64,000 nucleotides of DNA from Portulaca oleracea. Taxonomy: Eukaryota; Streptophyta; Magnoliopsida; Caryophyllales; Portulacaceae. The notes under the pieces were generated by a model. The model was given only the letters and a program-made list of their open reading frames with translations. It had not been told where the DNA came from and made no database searches. The stretch spans positions 6,765,501 to 6,829,500 of the forward strand of contig CM055871.1 in the NCBI GenBank assembly GCA_029582165.1, read 5' to 3'. Numbering within the stretch: position 1 is the stretch's first letter; every line of letters begins with the position of its first letter. Position numbers and translations under genes: made by a program. Below are positions 11,468-22,824 of this stretch, in pieces.

Positions 11468-13510
11468 CTGATTCTAACTGATTCTTTTTCTTTTTCTTTT
11501 TCTTTTATTTTCTTGTTTTAATATTAAAAATCTGATTATATATATTTGTAATTATTATTGTTATTAAATTCTGTAATTTTTGTAATTAGGGGAAATTAAT
11601 TGTAATTATTTTCTTGTTGTAATTATGTGTAATTTCCTAATTGTTATGTGTAATTTTATGTTATAATTTGTAATTAGATTTAGGTTGTAATAGTTGGTTA
11701 TTAGGTTTGAAAGTGATTCTTTAATATTCTTTATATTCTTTACATGAATCGTTTAGACCACAATATTATTGTATGTACGAATTTGGAAATTTATTACTTA
11801 GGTTAAATTCTTGAATGTTTAGTTGTTAAATCGTTATGTCCTTTATTGTTTCTTAAAAATAAATCTTGTTAAGTTGTTAAATAAATTAAGTTGGTTTCTT
11901 GTTAATAAAACTTTAAATTCTTGATTAGTAGTTATATGTTATCGTACTTTATATGTTCTTTGTTTTCTTTTAAAGGTTATTCATGTTTAAGGTTGTTAGA
12001 TAAATTAGGTGGACTTAATAAAAGTGCAATTCTTGTTTAAGTAATTCTTGAATCTTGATGGAGTCTAATAAAAAGAATTAGATGTTGGAATTATTGATTG
12101 GTAGTTTTAATGTTTCTAAGTTCTTTATGTTTCCTTTACATGTAACCTAAGTCTTTCTTGATTCTTGTTTAAAGAAATCGCATGTTTAACCACCTTTGTT
12201 TTACCTTGTGAAATTCTTGTTGTAATGTTATAATCTTATAACTAATTCTTGTTTTAAAATCTTTAAAGCCTTGTTTACACGTTTTATGTTCAAAGTAATT
12301 TTATTTCATTGTACGACTTAAGTTTTAATTAAAGTGTTATTAAGGTGTTCTTGTTTTAATAAGTTTACTTCTACAAGTTTGATTGTTGAACCTAAGTTAG
12401 AGTTGGACCTTGCATCTTAGACCCTAAGTATCGTTTTAAGCTCAAGTTAGAACCCCAAGACCTTTTGGTAAAGGTTAGAACCGAAATAACAAATTTGTTA
12501 ATAACCGTTACCGGGACAGTTTCTTTAGCACCTAAAGATCGGGTTGCCATGGTTAGTGTAGTTGTCTTTTGATCAAACCCTTTGGACTGGAGGTTCCCTT
12601 AGATGTTAGGAACCATAGGAATTTTACGGATTGAACGTTTGATTTGTATAGCCCGAGTTATAACCGTTTTACCGGAACCTGTCAGATCTGGACCAATGGA
12701 AAAGACGGGTGTTTTTGAAGTCCTTCGGGACTGAGTTGGGCTTAACCATCAACATAGAAGTTTTAGTAGACATCCCGAGGTTTCCGAAAAGTCCAGAACA
12801 AGCCCCGTAGGATGTCGGGAAGTCGAGTTGTGACTCGTTTTATGTGAACGTTATAATCTGTCCTCTGCTTGCTTCTTTTATAATAATTGTTGAGTGAAAA
12901 TAATATGTGATCTTGTTATGTGTTTTCTTGGAGGTGTTAAGTGTAATTTCATAAATGATAGGAACCTAAGTGTTCCTAGGGGATGGGTTAGGTAGTTAAT
13001 AGTTAATACTAACTTCGTTAGAACGCGTTTTGATTAGATAATTATTCTTATTCTAGGCCCGAGTTAGTGCGAGACGTTAGTGAGCTCAAGTGTGTTCTTC
13101 TTTTCTTTGTCTTTGTGAAGTATATCAGGTAATTGTCTATGCTCTAATCCCCATCGGGATGCTCTTTAAATGTGTTTTGATGTTTTATAATCTATTTTGA
13201 GAATTGCATCCCGAAATGGGACTTCTGTGGAAATACGACCATCTGTTTTGATAATCTTTTTGATTCGATTGTGATTTTGGTTTATTTGAGTTGAGAAATT
13301 GGATGGTCTTTTATTCGAAGTTTTGTTAATGGTTTTGACAACTTGGGATGGTTTGACTTGAGAGTCGTGAGTTGAGTTTGAATATTGCATAAATAATTCA
13401 AGTGGAAACGTTAAGCGGATTTCGGGGGATAACCTGTTGTGCAGGTGTAACAACCTGCAGGGTTATGGACCAGGAGATCAGGGCTTCCTTCCCTGATATA
13501 GGATAGTATT

Positions 13511-13662
13511 TTGATGCCTTTGGTAGGAGATATTTATTTATGCCTTTGGTGGGCGATGTTCTTGATGCCTTTGGTAGGCGATGTTTGATGCCTTTGGTAG
13601 GCGATATTATTTATGCCTTTGGTAGGCGATGTTCTTGATGCCTTTGGTAGGCGATGTTACTT
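13511..13662. repeat. Minisatellite in 5' LTR
   Basis: Six units of 21-27 bp with the core ATGCCTTTGGTAGGCGAT. An equivalent six-unit array is at 18665-18815 in the 3' LTR, so it is part of the family and not a local expansion. Confidence 0.9.
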
Positions 13663-14142
13663 TAAGGGATTTGGTATCCCGCCCGCACATTAAAATATGG
13701 ATTGGATGGGTTGAGGAAAACAGTTAAGGGTTAAAGGTTTGTAAAACGTTTGATTTGATCCCTCCCCCTAAAATGAATTGAAATGAACTTAAACTGTTTT
13801 AAACGTTAGGGGTAGACATTATTGAGATTTCCCCCTCATTTTTGAAATGTTTTGTTTTCAGGTGAAGATCTAAATCTTTGGGGACGGAATTAGAAGTGAG
13901 GACGACGAGTCTAGAAGTCCTTAAATCTTTCTATTTTGTTTTCGTTATGATGTCTTAAAGTTCGGTTTTGAGTTGTTAGTAGTTACCGTTAGCAGACAGT
14001 TATGTTTTCCTTTCTCGCCTTGTGTTCCTTCGAGGATACGGCAGGTGGCCTTAAACGAATTTGAAGTCCTCCGCTAAGTTTTGTCTGTTAACGTTAGTTT
14101 GACTTTGACTTTCTATAATTGAATTTCCGGGGCGTTACAGAA

Positions 14143-14154
14143 TGGTATCAGAGC
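14143..14154 (+). other. Primer-binding site of the LARD
   Basis: TGGTATCAGAGC starts three bases after the LTR end. It is the standard complement of the initiator methionine tRNA 3' end used by many plant LTR elements. It sets the element's + orientation. Confidence 0.9.
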
Positions 14155-15624
14155 TCTGGGTTGCGACCTGGTAGCTCCTAAGTGTCCCTTAGGTTTAGTT
14201 AGACCTTAGGATGCTACGTTCGGAGTGATGAGTGTAGGATGGGGGTATGAAATGTTTGTCTGTTTCTTGGATTTCTTATATTTTGCAAGTGCGTGCTTGA
14301 TTATTTTATTTTTTTCATATGTGGGGTTGCATTGGCTCGATTGTTCCTTCATATTTTGACTAACGTGTTTTGTTATTAAATTTTTGTTTCGATTTATTAT
14401 TTTCCCGTGTCAAGAGATGTTGTGCAGAAAGCTAATAATATCTGTGGAGCATGATTGTTGAGTATTCAGGAATATTATGTTCGATTGAGACTCTCGGGTA
14501 TCTCTATTAAACACATTGGGTTTAGTCAGGGCTTCAAATTGCATTTATGGGGTTTTGGAGTATGGACTAGGGTGATTGGGAATGTACTCTGACTTACAGA
14601 CATGGGGAATACTTGAAGATTCATATGTGAAGTTGGCATTTGATTTCAATTTTGGTTTTGGGATTAAGTCAATGTTGTGATTCAACGCGAGTCATTCTAA
14701 GACGAAGTCTTGGGTCAAAGGAATCTTTGTAAGGAAAGTGTTGGTTAATGCCTGAGTTGAGGGGTATAGTTGAAGTGAAGGTTTTGTGCTTAATCTCGTG
14801 GTTAATTTGATTTTTAGTGGTACGGTAAGTTGGAGACTTCACGTATGTTTGAATGAATATTGTTTCATTAAAGTATTGAGAGCAGATGAAGGGCTTCAGA
14901 GTAATATTGGGATCTTATAATATTTTGGGTAGTGGTAATTATCAGTTGGTGTGTTCTGATGATCTTATTTTACGGTTTTAGAAGGTTGATAATGGGAAGG
15001 TTATGATAAAGTTGAGATTTAAGCTTAGCTATAAATTGATGGTTTCAACCAGGGACGTTCATGGTGAGAACGAGTATAAGCCATACCTCTGGGAAATGGG
15101 ATATGTGTCTCTTTCTTGTTCTTTTTATGTTGAAATTGACTGCTGGTTGTTGTTGACTTTTGTTGGATGGTATAACGCTACCTTTACTATGAGCGAGACT
15201 CTAGCTTCTCTGAAAGACTAGAAACCCCGAGGTGGAGTGCGAATCTGACCTAGAGGAGGGCCTAGCAGCTAAGAAGACCTTTGATGAGAATTCGGAGGCT
15301 GAAAGAAGACTCGACATACAAGGAACAGCCGTAGGAGATTCTAGATTGCTGTGAGAAGTCATTTCTCAGAAAGACCGTCCTTCTAATACCATGGTGTGCG
15401 CCACAGCTGATGCAAGTTAGGAAGACACGGAAGATATGGGATTGAGGCAATCCACACCTTTTTCAACACATAAGATGCGTCGAGTTTCGAGGACGAAACT
15501 CTTTTGAAGAGAGTAATGATGTAAAACCCCGAATTTTAGTTAACGCCAGTGTTAGTTCCGTTTGGCAGACCGTTGCTGTTGAGTTTAAGTTTCGAGGACG
15601 AAACTTCTTTTAAGAAGGTAATGA
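14155..15624 (+). other. Non-coding core of the LARD with a doubled 3' end
   Basis: No gag, protease, RT or integrase is readable in any frame. The final segment is present twice at 105-bp spacing: TTTCGAGGACGAAACT at 15485 and 15590, and TGTAAAACCCCGAA at 15520 and 15625. Only the second is followed by the full LTR. The first is followed by a different sequence (15534-15588). Confidence 0.75.
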
Positions 15625-16041
15625 TGTAAAACCCCGAAAAATCCAAAGGTGTTGACCGTGACGTCGTTAGTATATTATGTTTGACTTCGTGTTTAGTATT
15701 ATTCGTTTGCGTTTAATTATGCTAACGCTTGAGCTCGTAGGACCGTTGAGGGACTAACAAGGGTAGAATAGTATTCTCATAGGTTAATATTTATGTGTTG
15801 TTATAATTACGTGAATATTATTTGCTATGTGATTATATGAGTATTGGTATTATTATTATTATTACAATTATTAAAATTATTGGGCTTTTGAAAAAAATCA
15901 GTTTTAATTGTTTTAAATGGGCTGAGTCAGGATTAGTTGGGTTAATTTAGGCCTAATTATGGGTAGTATATAAACCCTTTTCTTCCCCTCTCAAACCTAA
16001 AAACCCTAAACACTAATCCCTCCTCAAACCCTAGCCACCCT

Positions 16042-16085
<44 letters not shown>

Positions 16086-19000
16086 GCACCGCCTGGGACC
16101 ACCGGGAAACGCCTCCACCACCACAACCACTTTTCTCTTCCCCTCTTCTCCCTCCTTTCTCTCCTTTCCTCTCTTCTTTCCCCTGCCTCTGCCTCGCTCT
16201 CGCGCCCAGCAGCCACCGCCGCCGCCGCAGCGCCACCACCACAACCAGAAACCACCGCCGCAACCACCATTCCCGACCCTTCTTTCTCTCTCCTTCGTTC
16301 TTTCTCTCGGTTTCTCTTCCTCTCACTTTCGCTTCCCCTTCTCGCCGTCGCCGACAACCACCATCGGAGTCGCCGCCGCCTCTGGGACACCGCCGCGTCG
16401 CCGGAAAATCGCCGCGTGACGACGGAGGAAACTCGGCGTCTTTGTTGTGCCGAGTCGAACCGCCACCAACATCACGCCGCCACGGCGTCGAACACCCGAT
16501 CGTCGCCGCCTCGACCGTCGCACCGCTCCTCGTCGCCGCCGACCGCCGAACACCCAGTGCCGCCACCGCCACGGGAGAAACCACCGTGCCCTAACACCTA
16601 CGTAAAACCCTAACCCTAACCCTAACCCTAATCTGATTCTAACTGATTCTTTTTCTTTTTCTTTTATTTTCTTGTTTTAATATTAAAAATCTGATTATAT
16701 ATATTTGTAATTATTATTGTTATTAAATTCTGTAATTTTTGTAATTAGGGGAAATTAATTGTAATTATTTTCTTGTTGTAATTATGTGTAATTTCCTAAT
16801 TGTTATGTGTAATTTTATGTTATAATTTGTAATTAGATTTAGGTTGTAATAGTTGGTTATTAGGTTTGAAAGTGATTCTTTAATATTCTTTATATTCTTT
16901 ACATGAATCGTTTAGACCACAATATTATTGTATGTACGAATTTGGAAATTTATTACTTAAGTTAAATTCTTGAATGTTTAGTTGTTAAATCGTTATGTCC
17001 TTTATTGTTTCTTAAAAATAAATCTTGTTAAGTTGTTAAATAAATTAAGTTGGTTTCTTGTTAATAAAACTTTAAATTCTTGATTAGTAGTTATATGTTA
17101 TCGTACTTTATATGTTCTTTGTTTTCTTTTAAAGGTTATTCATGTTTAAGGTTGTTAGATAAATTAGGTGGACTTAATAAAAGTGCAATTCTTGTTTAAG
17201 TAATTCTTGAATCTTGATGGAGTCTAATAAAAAGAATTAGTTGTTGGAATTATTGATTGGTAGTTTTAATGTTTCTAAGTTCTTTATGTTTCCTTTACAT
17301 GTAACCTAAGTCTTTCTTGATTCTTGTTTAAAGAAATCGCATGTTTAACCACCTTTGTTTTACCTTGTGAAATTCTTGTTGTAATGTTATAATCTTATAA
17401 ATAATTCTTGTTTTAAAATCTTTAAAGCCTTGTTTACACGTTTTATGTTCAAAGTAATTTTATTTCATTGTACGACTTAAGTTTTAATTAAAGTGTTATT
17501 AAGGTGTTCTTGTTTTAATAAGTTTACTTCTACAAGTTTGATTGTTGAACCTAAGTTAGAGTTGGACCTTGCATCTTAGACCCTAAGTATCGTTTTAAGC
17601 TCAAGTTAGAACCCCAAGACCTTTTGGTAAAGGTTAGAACCGAAATAACAAATTTGTTAATAACCGTTACCGGGATAGTTTCGTTAGCACCTAAAGATCG
17701 GGTTGCCACGGTTAGTGTAGTTGTCTTTTGATCAAACCCTTTGGACTGGAGGTTCCCTTAGATGTTAGGAACCATAGAAATTTTACGGATTGAATGTTTG
17801 ATGTGTATAGCCCGAGTTATAACCGTTTTACCGGAACCTGTCAGATCTGGACCAATGGGAAAGACGGGTGTTTTTGAAGTCCTTCGGGACTGAGTTGGGC
17901 TTAACCATCAACATAGAAGTTTTAGTAGACATCCTGAGGTTTCCGAAAAGTCTAGAACCAGCCCCGTAGGATGTCGGGAAGTCGAGTTGTGACTCGTTTT
18001 ATGTGAACGTTATAATCTGTCCTCTGCTTGCTTCTTTTATAATAATTGTTGAGTGAAAATAATATGTGATCTTGTTATGTGTTTTCTTGGAGGTGTTAAG
18101 TGTAATTTCATAAATGATAGGAACCTAAGTGTTCCTAGGGGATGGGTTAGGTAGTTAATAGTTAATACTAACTTCGTTAGAACGCGTTTTGATTAGATAA
18201 TTATTCTTATTCTAGGCCCGAGTTAGTGCGAGACGTTAGTGAGCTCAAGTGTGTTCTTCTTTTGCTGTGCTGTGAAGTATATCAGGTAATTGTCTATGCT
18301 CTAATCCCCATCGGGAAGCTCTTTAAATGTGTTTTGATGTTTTATAATCTATTTTGAGAATTGCATCCCGAAATGGGACTTTTGTGGAAATACGACCATC
18401 TGTTTTGATAATCTTTTTGATTCGATTGTGATTTTGGTTTATTTGAGTTGAGAAATTGGATGGTCTTTTATTCGAAGTTTTGTTAATGGTTTTGACAACT
18501 TGGGATGGTTTGACTTGAGAGTCGTGAGTTGAGTTTGAATATTGCATAAATAATTCAAGTGGAAACGTTAAGTTTGATTTCGGGGATAACTTTGTTGCAG
18601 TGTAACAACTCGCAGTGGTTATGGATCAGAGATCAGGGCTTCCTTCCCTGATATATGATAGTATTTTGATGCCTTTGGTAGGCGATATTTATTTATGCCT
18701 TTGGTGGGCGATGTTCTTGATGCCTTTGGTAGGCGATGTTTGATGCCTTTGGTAGGCGATATTATTTATGCCTTTGGTAGGCGATGTTCTTGATGCCTTT
18801 GGTAGGCGATGTTACTTTAAGGGATTTGGTATCCCGCCCGCACATTAAAATATGGATTGGATGGGTTGAGGAAAACAGTTAAGGGTTAAAGGTTTGTAAA
18901 ACGTTTGATTTGATCCCTCTCCCTAAAATGAATTGAAATGAACTTAAACTGTTTTAAACGTTAGGGGTAGACATTATTGAGATTTCCCCCTCATTTTTGA

Positions 19001-19294
19001 AATGTTTTGTTTTCAGGTGAAGATCTAAATGCTGGGGACGGGAATTAGAAGTGAGGACGACGAGTCTAGAAGTCCTTAAATCTTTTTATTTTGTTTTCGT
19101 TATGATGTCTTAAAGTTGGTTTTGAGTTGTTAGTAGTTACCGTTAGCAGACAGTTATGTTTTCCTTTCTCGCCTTGTGTTCCTTCGGGGATACGGCAGTG
19201 ACGCCCAAACTGAATTTGAAGTCTTCCGCTAAGTTTTGTCTGTTAACGTTAGTTTGACTTTGACTTTCTATAATTGAATTTCCGGGGCGTTACA
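15625..19294 (+). repeat. 3' LTR of the LARD
   Basis: 3,670 bp from TGTAAAACCCCG to GGCGTTACA. It is co-linear with the left LTR throughout. By eye the AT-rich middle differs by rare substitutions. Larger differences are confined to the CT tract, the GC-rich leader (16390-16580 versus 11239-11420) and small patches near 18570-18620. Confidence 0.9.
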
Positions 19295-20162
19295 CTTCCT
19301 ATAATTACAAACAAACGTGTATGAATACTTAAATTTTCCAAAAATAAATAATTTCAACCTTTTAAAACTTTTATTCCAAAAATAAATAATTACCCTAAAC
19401 AAACGTGTATGACTAATTTTCTATTTTGCAATGACTAATATTGTGTTTTTGGTTCGCCGAGATAATCTAAGTTTAACTAATATACTAATATAGTCATACA
19501 CACTATTATAAACAGTCACACGTATTAGTCATTTTTTTCAAACTCCCCAAATTTAAATGTATTATTTTTCCGCCATCGTCAAATAATCCGATTTTAAAAG
19601 GTTGAAATTATCTAAGTTCAACTAATATACTAATATAGTCATACACACTATTATAAATAGTCACACGTCATCATCAAGGACGACATTCAAACAAATATTA
19701 TATAGTATTAACGAAAACATTCATATCATCATTGTACACAAATAATAACATTGTTGTATAAAAATGCAAAAGTCTTCATCTACTAACCCTAAATATTAAA
19801 ACCACCAAAGTTAAATAATCATACAAAAATACCAAAGATTTAACACGTACACTAATATATTAAATCAATTTTTTCGTGGGTGTTTTCGTTCCAATTTCAT
19901 CAACATATGTGGAGCCATTAACATCACCATTTGCTCGTATCTTATTGGGTTTTTTCCTCCTCTGAAAGTGGCTCTTGATTCTTTGTGATCTTCCTTTTGT
20001 CGTAGCTCGCACGGGATCCAAGATAACCCTATCCAAACCTGTATCAGCATGATCCATATCATCATTGACACTAGAGCCTATAACCTCATTGGTATTATCT
20101 GATAAGTTTTTTAGTCCTTCCTCAACAATAGCATATTTTATCTTTATTTTATTTTAGAAAAA
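19295..20162. other. Older repeat flank with a possible transposase-derived fragment
   Basis: AT-rich DNA with recurring TAGTCATACACACTATTATA words. On the minus strand, 20110-19861 reads DPVRATTKGRSQRIKSHF followed by a Lys/Arg-rich stretch. This resembles the tail region of FAR1/MULE-type proteins (a DP..x.TKGR..RIKS pattern). There is no zinc finger or catalytic domain, so it is at most a gene relic. Confidence 0.35.
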
Positions 20163-21658
20163 ATGCCAAGTGAAATGCAAAAAAAATAAACCACAAAAAA
20201 ATCAGGCCAATTCCCTTTGGCACGCAGCCCGAGGCGACAACGGGCTGGGCATGGCAGGATCCGGCCCACATACCGCCAGGTATCGTGGGCGGGTTCTGCC
20301 CGACCCAGCGCGCCTCCAGCCGCCTCGGGAAGTGTGCCATACCCTAAATTTTGAGCAGCTGGGCCAGGATACTTGGCGATATTCCGTCAATTATTTTCCC
20401 TTCATTTTAACCTAATTCCCAACCCTCATTCCTCCTATAAAAACCCCAACCATTTCCCCCTCAACCCGACACCGAAATCACCCTGGCGTATTGACACTTG
20501 GTGATTTCATCTTCTCTTCTCCCTCTCTATTTCCTTCATTTTGCATACACTTTAATTGGCATTTGATTTTATTTATCTCTATCTCTTCTCCATTCATATT
20601 ATCTTGTAACTTGAGTTAACCCTGAACTCGACCTAAATAATATGGATTGTTCGTGAATAAAGGTACGCTTGTATTTATTTCTTTTATTTCTTGTATTTAT
20701 TTCTCGCTTTATTATCGCATTTGTATGTAACTGAATAACACTAATTACGCTAATTAATACTCCGTTCTACTCTCTTCTTCTCTCCTCTTCTTTTTCCTTT
20801 GTATTTAACCGGTTTAGTAAAGTCCGTTCGTTGAACGTGAGGATTCGGGAATTTATATTCTCGAATCCGTAACCTTACCCCCGGATCCGAATCTCGTGGT
20901 TCGTGGTTTGTGGAGTCACTTTTTTTGAGTTTATTAATTCTCGTTCAAAAATTAATTGGCGACTCTCTCCTCTTTTCTTTCTTTTATTTATTTTTCGAGT
21001 TTCATTTTTCTTTTCGGATTTCAGAAAACGAATCGCGAAAATAAAAGTTTTTTTTTTGGGTCCGGATCCCTAAGTTCGGAAGTAGGCTCCGAGGCCGGGA
21101 CGGACAGAATGGCGGTATTCTGGCCTGACCCACGGCCCGGACCTGACTTCCAGATCAGGACTCCGTTCCCGGATTACCGACCCACAATACCTGCAGGTAT
21201 TACAGTGGACAGCAGCCTCGGTCCCGGGTTCGAATCCACCTGTTTGCAGTTTTCTTTTATTTCTTCGGTTTCGTTTTCCTGTTTTCTGTTTATTTAGTAG
21301 AGTAAATAAAATCTCCAACTAAAAAAGTGTATTTTCAAAAAAGAGAGTTTAATCAATATCCTTTTTCCAAGATCGACTCACAATACTGCAGTATTGCTCT
21401 GATGAATCGTCGAGCCCGATCCGAGACTCTCGGCGTGCTGTCTTCTTCTATTTCTTCTGTTTTCTTTTTCGTTCTTTTTTCGTTTTTGTTTATTTCTCCG
21501 AGTAAATAAAAATTTCGGAGAAAGAAAATAATTTATTTAAATTTTAGTTTTAATTTATTTAAACGGAAATTCAAGCAAATCTTCTAAAAGAAAAGCCACC
21601 CCTTTCGACTCGCCGTTTACCGCGAGGGATACCAACGGGGATTTTCCCGGGTCCCACA
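20163..21658 (+). repeat. 5' LTR of a Tat/Ogre-like gypsy element
   Basis: Placed from TGCCAAGTG to TCCCACA, immediately before the primer site. It contains a TATA box (CCTATAAAAACC, about 20437-20448). No second LTR is in the window, so the left boundary rests on the TG start only. The open frames within it have no domains. The T-arm-like GGTTCGAATCC near 21228 has no tRNA around it. Confidence 0.55.
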
Positions 21659-21660
21659 AA

Positions 21661-21676
21661 TGGCGACTCCACTGGG
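21661..21676 (+). other. Primer-binding site of the Tat/Ogre-like element
   Basis: TGGCGACTCCACTGGG, two bases after the putative LTR end. I recall this type of sequence, complementary to an arginine tRNA 3' end, from Ogre/Tat elements; the exact tRNA was not checked. Confidence 0.6.
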
Positions 21677-22824
21677 TACTTACTTTAAGAGGGTAAAACT
21701 TGAAAAGCCGGTTTTTTAAAATTTTTGAGTAGAAAAGGAAAAATTAATTTTTGTAATTTTTATTATTTAGTTAGACATCGTGCATACGGACCTCCATCTC
21801 GATTTTTTATAAATTGGGATGAACCCAAAGGTACCGTCTAGGTTAACCTAATTTCCCTTTTTGGGTAAAGTATATTTTCGAATTCAAGGAATGAACCCCA
21901 CATTTCGAGAAGGTCGCGAATTGCTTTCCCACTCATGAAGCACTCCCAAAATTCTCGGGATTATGAATTTACATTTTCCCTTTGATTTTGCGAGAAACAC
22001 ACAGGTCACATTACTATGAACTCCATAAAATTTGTGGCGCGTGAGAGACATGAGTATGTTAGTTTTAGATGTCCGACCTTAAACCCATGAATATAGAACC
22101 TCGGTTAGGTGCACTACCCATTTTGTATGCTATGTGCATTCTTGTTGCGATATATGTAAATTATGTGCTATATGTTCTTTTTCTAAGAGTCGGTCTCATA
22201 AGGTCTCTTCCCTCCAAACGCCGCTCTAGTTTGGGCAATAGTCATGCAAAAGTTAAAGAAGGCCTAGAGGTCTCTCTTGGGCCCAAATCAAAGAAGTTTG
22301 ATTAAACCCGAGATCTTAGCTTGACTTTGTCCAACCCTTGGCTGTATTTGGGGTCCATAAAGTGTATCCGGTCATTATTCGAATCTGAGTTCATTAAAAC
22401 TTTAATGTTGACTCGATCTTATGATGGCCCGATGGACATTCCCCGTACATAGTCTCATCCTAGGTTAGAGGTCATCATGCAAGCCCAACGTGGGGTAAGT
22501 CAAAGCCAAAAAAAAAAAGAGTCAACATATACGCATGGTCTGCATTAGGATTGTTTCATATAGGTCATTAAGTCATGGCATGCATCGGGTAGGCATGTGT
22601 CGGGAGTTGATGTTGTTCTAACGTGAAATTTCCATACAGGCAAAATAGCATCTAAAGAGTCAAGAGCCAAGTCCTGGGCTAGGGTTGGATCTCGAAGGCT
22701 GATAAGTTTCTCACCGAACCCGACTACAACATCGATCAGGAGCCTATCCGCCAGCACTAATTCGGATACCTCATCCCAAACTTCGCTCATAAACAGTGAT
22801 ATTGTGTCCATTCCGTCCGACTTC
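21677..22824 (+). other. Leader between primer site and gag
   Basis: About 1.1 kb of untranslated leader, usual for long Tat-type elements. The 78-residue frame at 22069-22305 has no recognisable domain. Nothing else is assigned. Confidence 0.5.

Larger units (their letters stand above)
10437..14139 (+). repeat. 5' LTR of the LARD
   Basis: 3,703 bp. It starts at AACCCCG, five bases short of the TGTAA tip seen in the other copy, and ends GGGGCGTTACA. In order it holds a TATA box near 10774, a long CT microsatellite (10852-10906), a GC-rich leader-like stretch (10910-11430), telomere-like CCCTAA repeats (11443-11467), an AT-rich middle, and a 'GATGCCTTTGGTAGGCGAT' minisatellite (13511-13662). 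Reverse-strand Arg/Glu-rich open frames across the CT tract are low-complexity artefacts. Confidence 0.9.
10437..19294 (+). mobile_element. Non-autonomous LTR retrotransposon with giant LTRs (LARD type)
   Basis: Two direct LTRs (10437-14139 and 15625-19294) flank a 1,485-bp core without gag or pol. A tRNA-iMet-type primer site follows the left LTR. The core ends in TTTCGAGGACGAAACT, which translates as FEDET in one frame; I recall this ending from Ty3/gypsy chromovirus polyproteins, so the element probably derives from that group. The right LTR runs from TGTAAAACCCCG to GGGGCGTTACA; the left LTR lacks its first five bases. Flanks read CTTCG on the left and CTTCC on the right, a near-perfect 5-bp target duplication. 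Near-identical LTRs suggest recent insertion. It must depend on another element's enzymes. Confidence 0.85.

Noticed and set aside
19860..20071. Intact gene on the minus strand
   Set aside because: Only a short Lys/Arg-rich tail resembling FAR1/MULE proteins. No start, no catalytic or zinc-binding part; kept as a weak relic within the flank entry.
21220..21245. GGTTCGAATCC, a tRNA T-arm-like sequence
   Set aside because: No acceptor stem, D-arm or anticodon arm can be paired upstream; it lies in a gypsy LTR.
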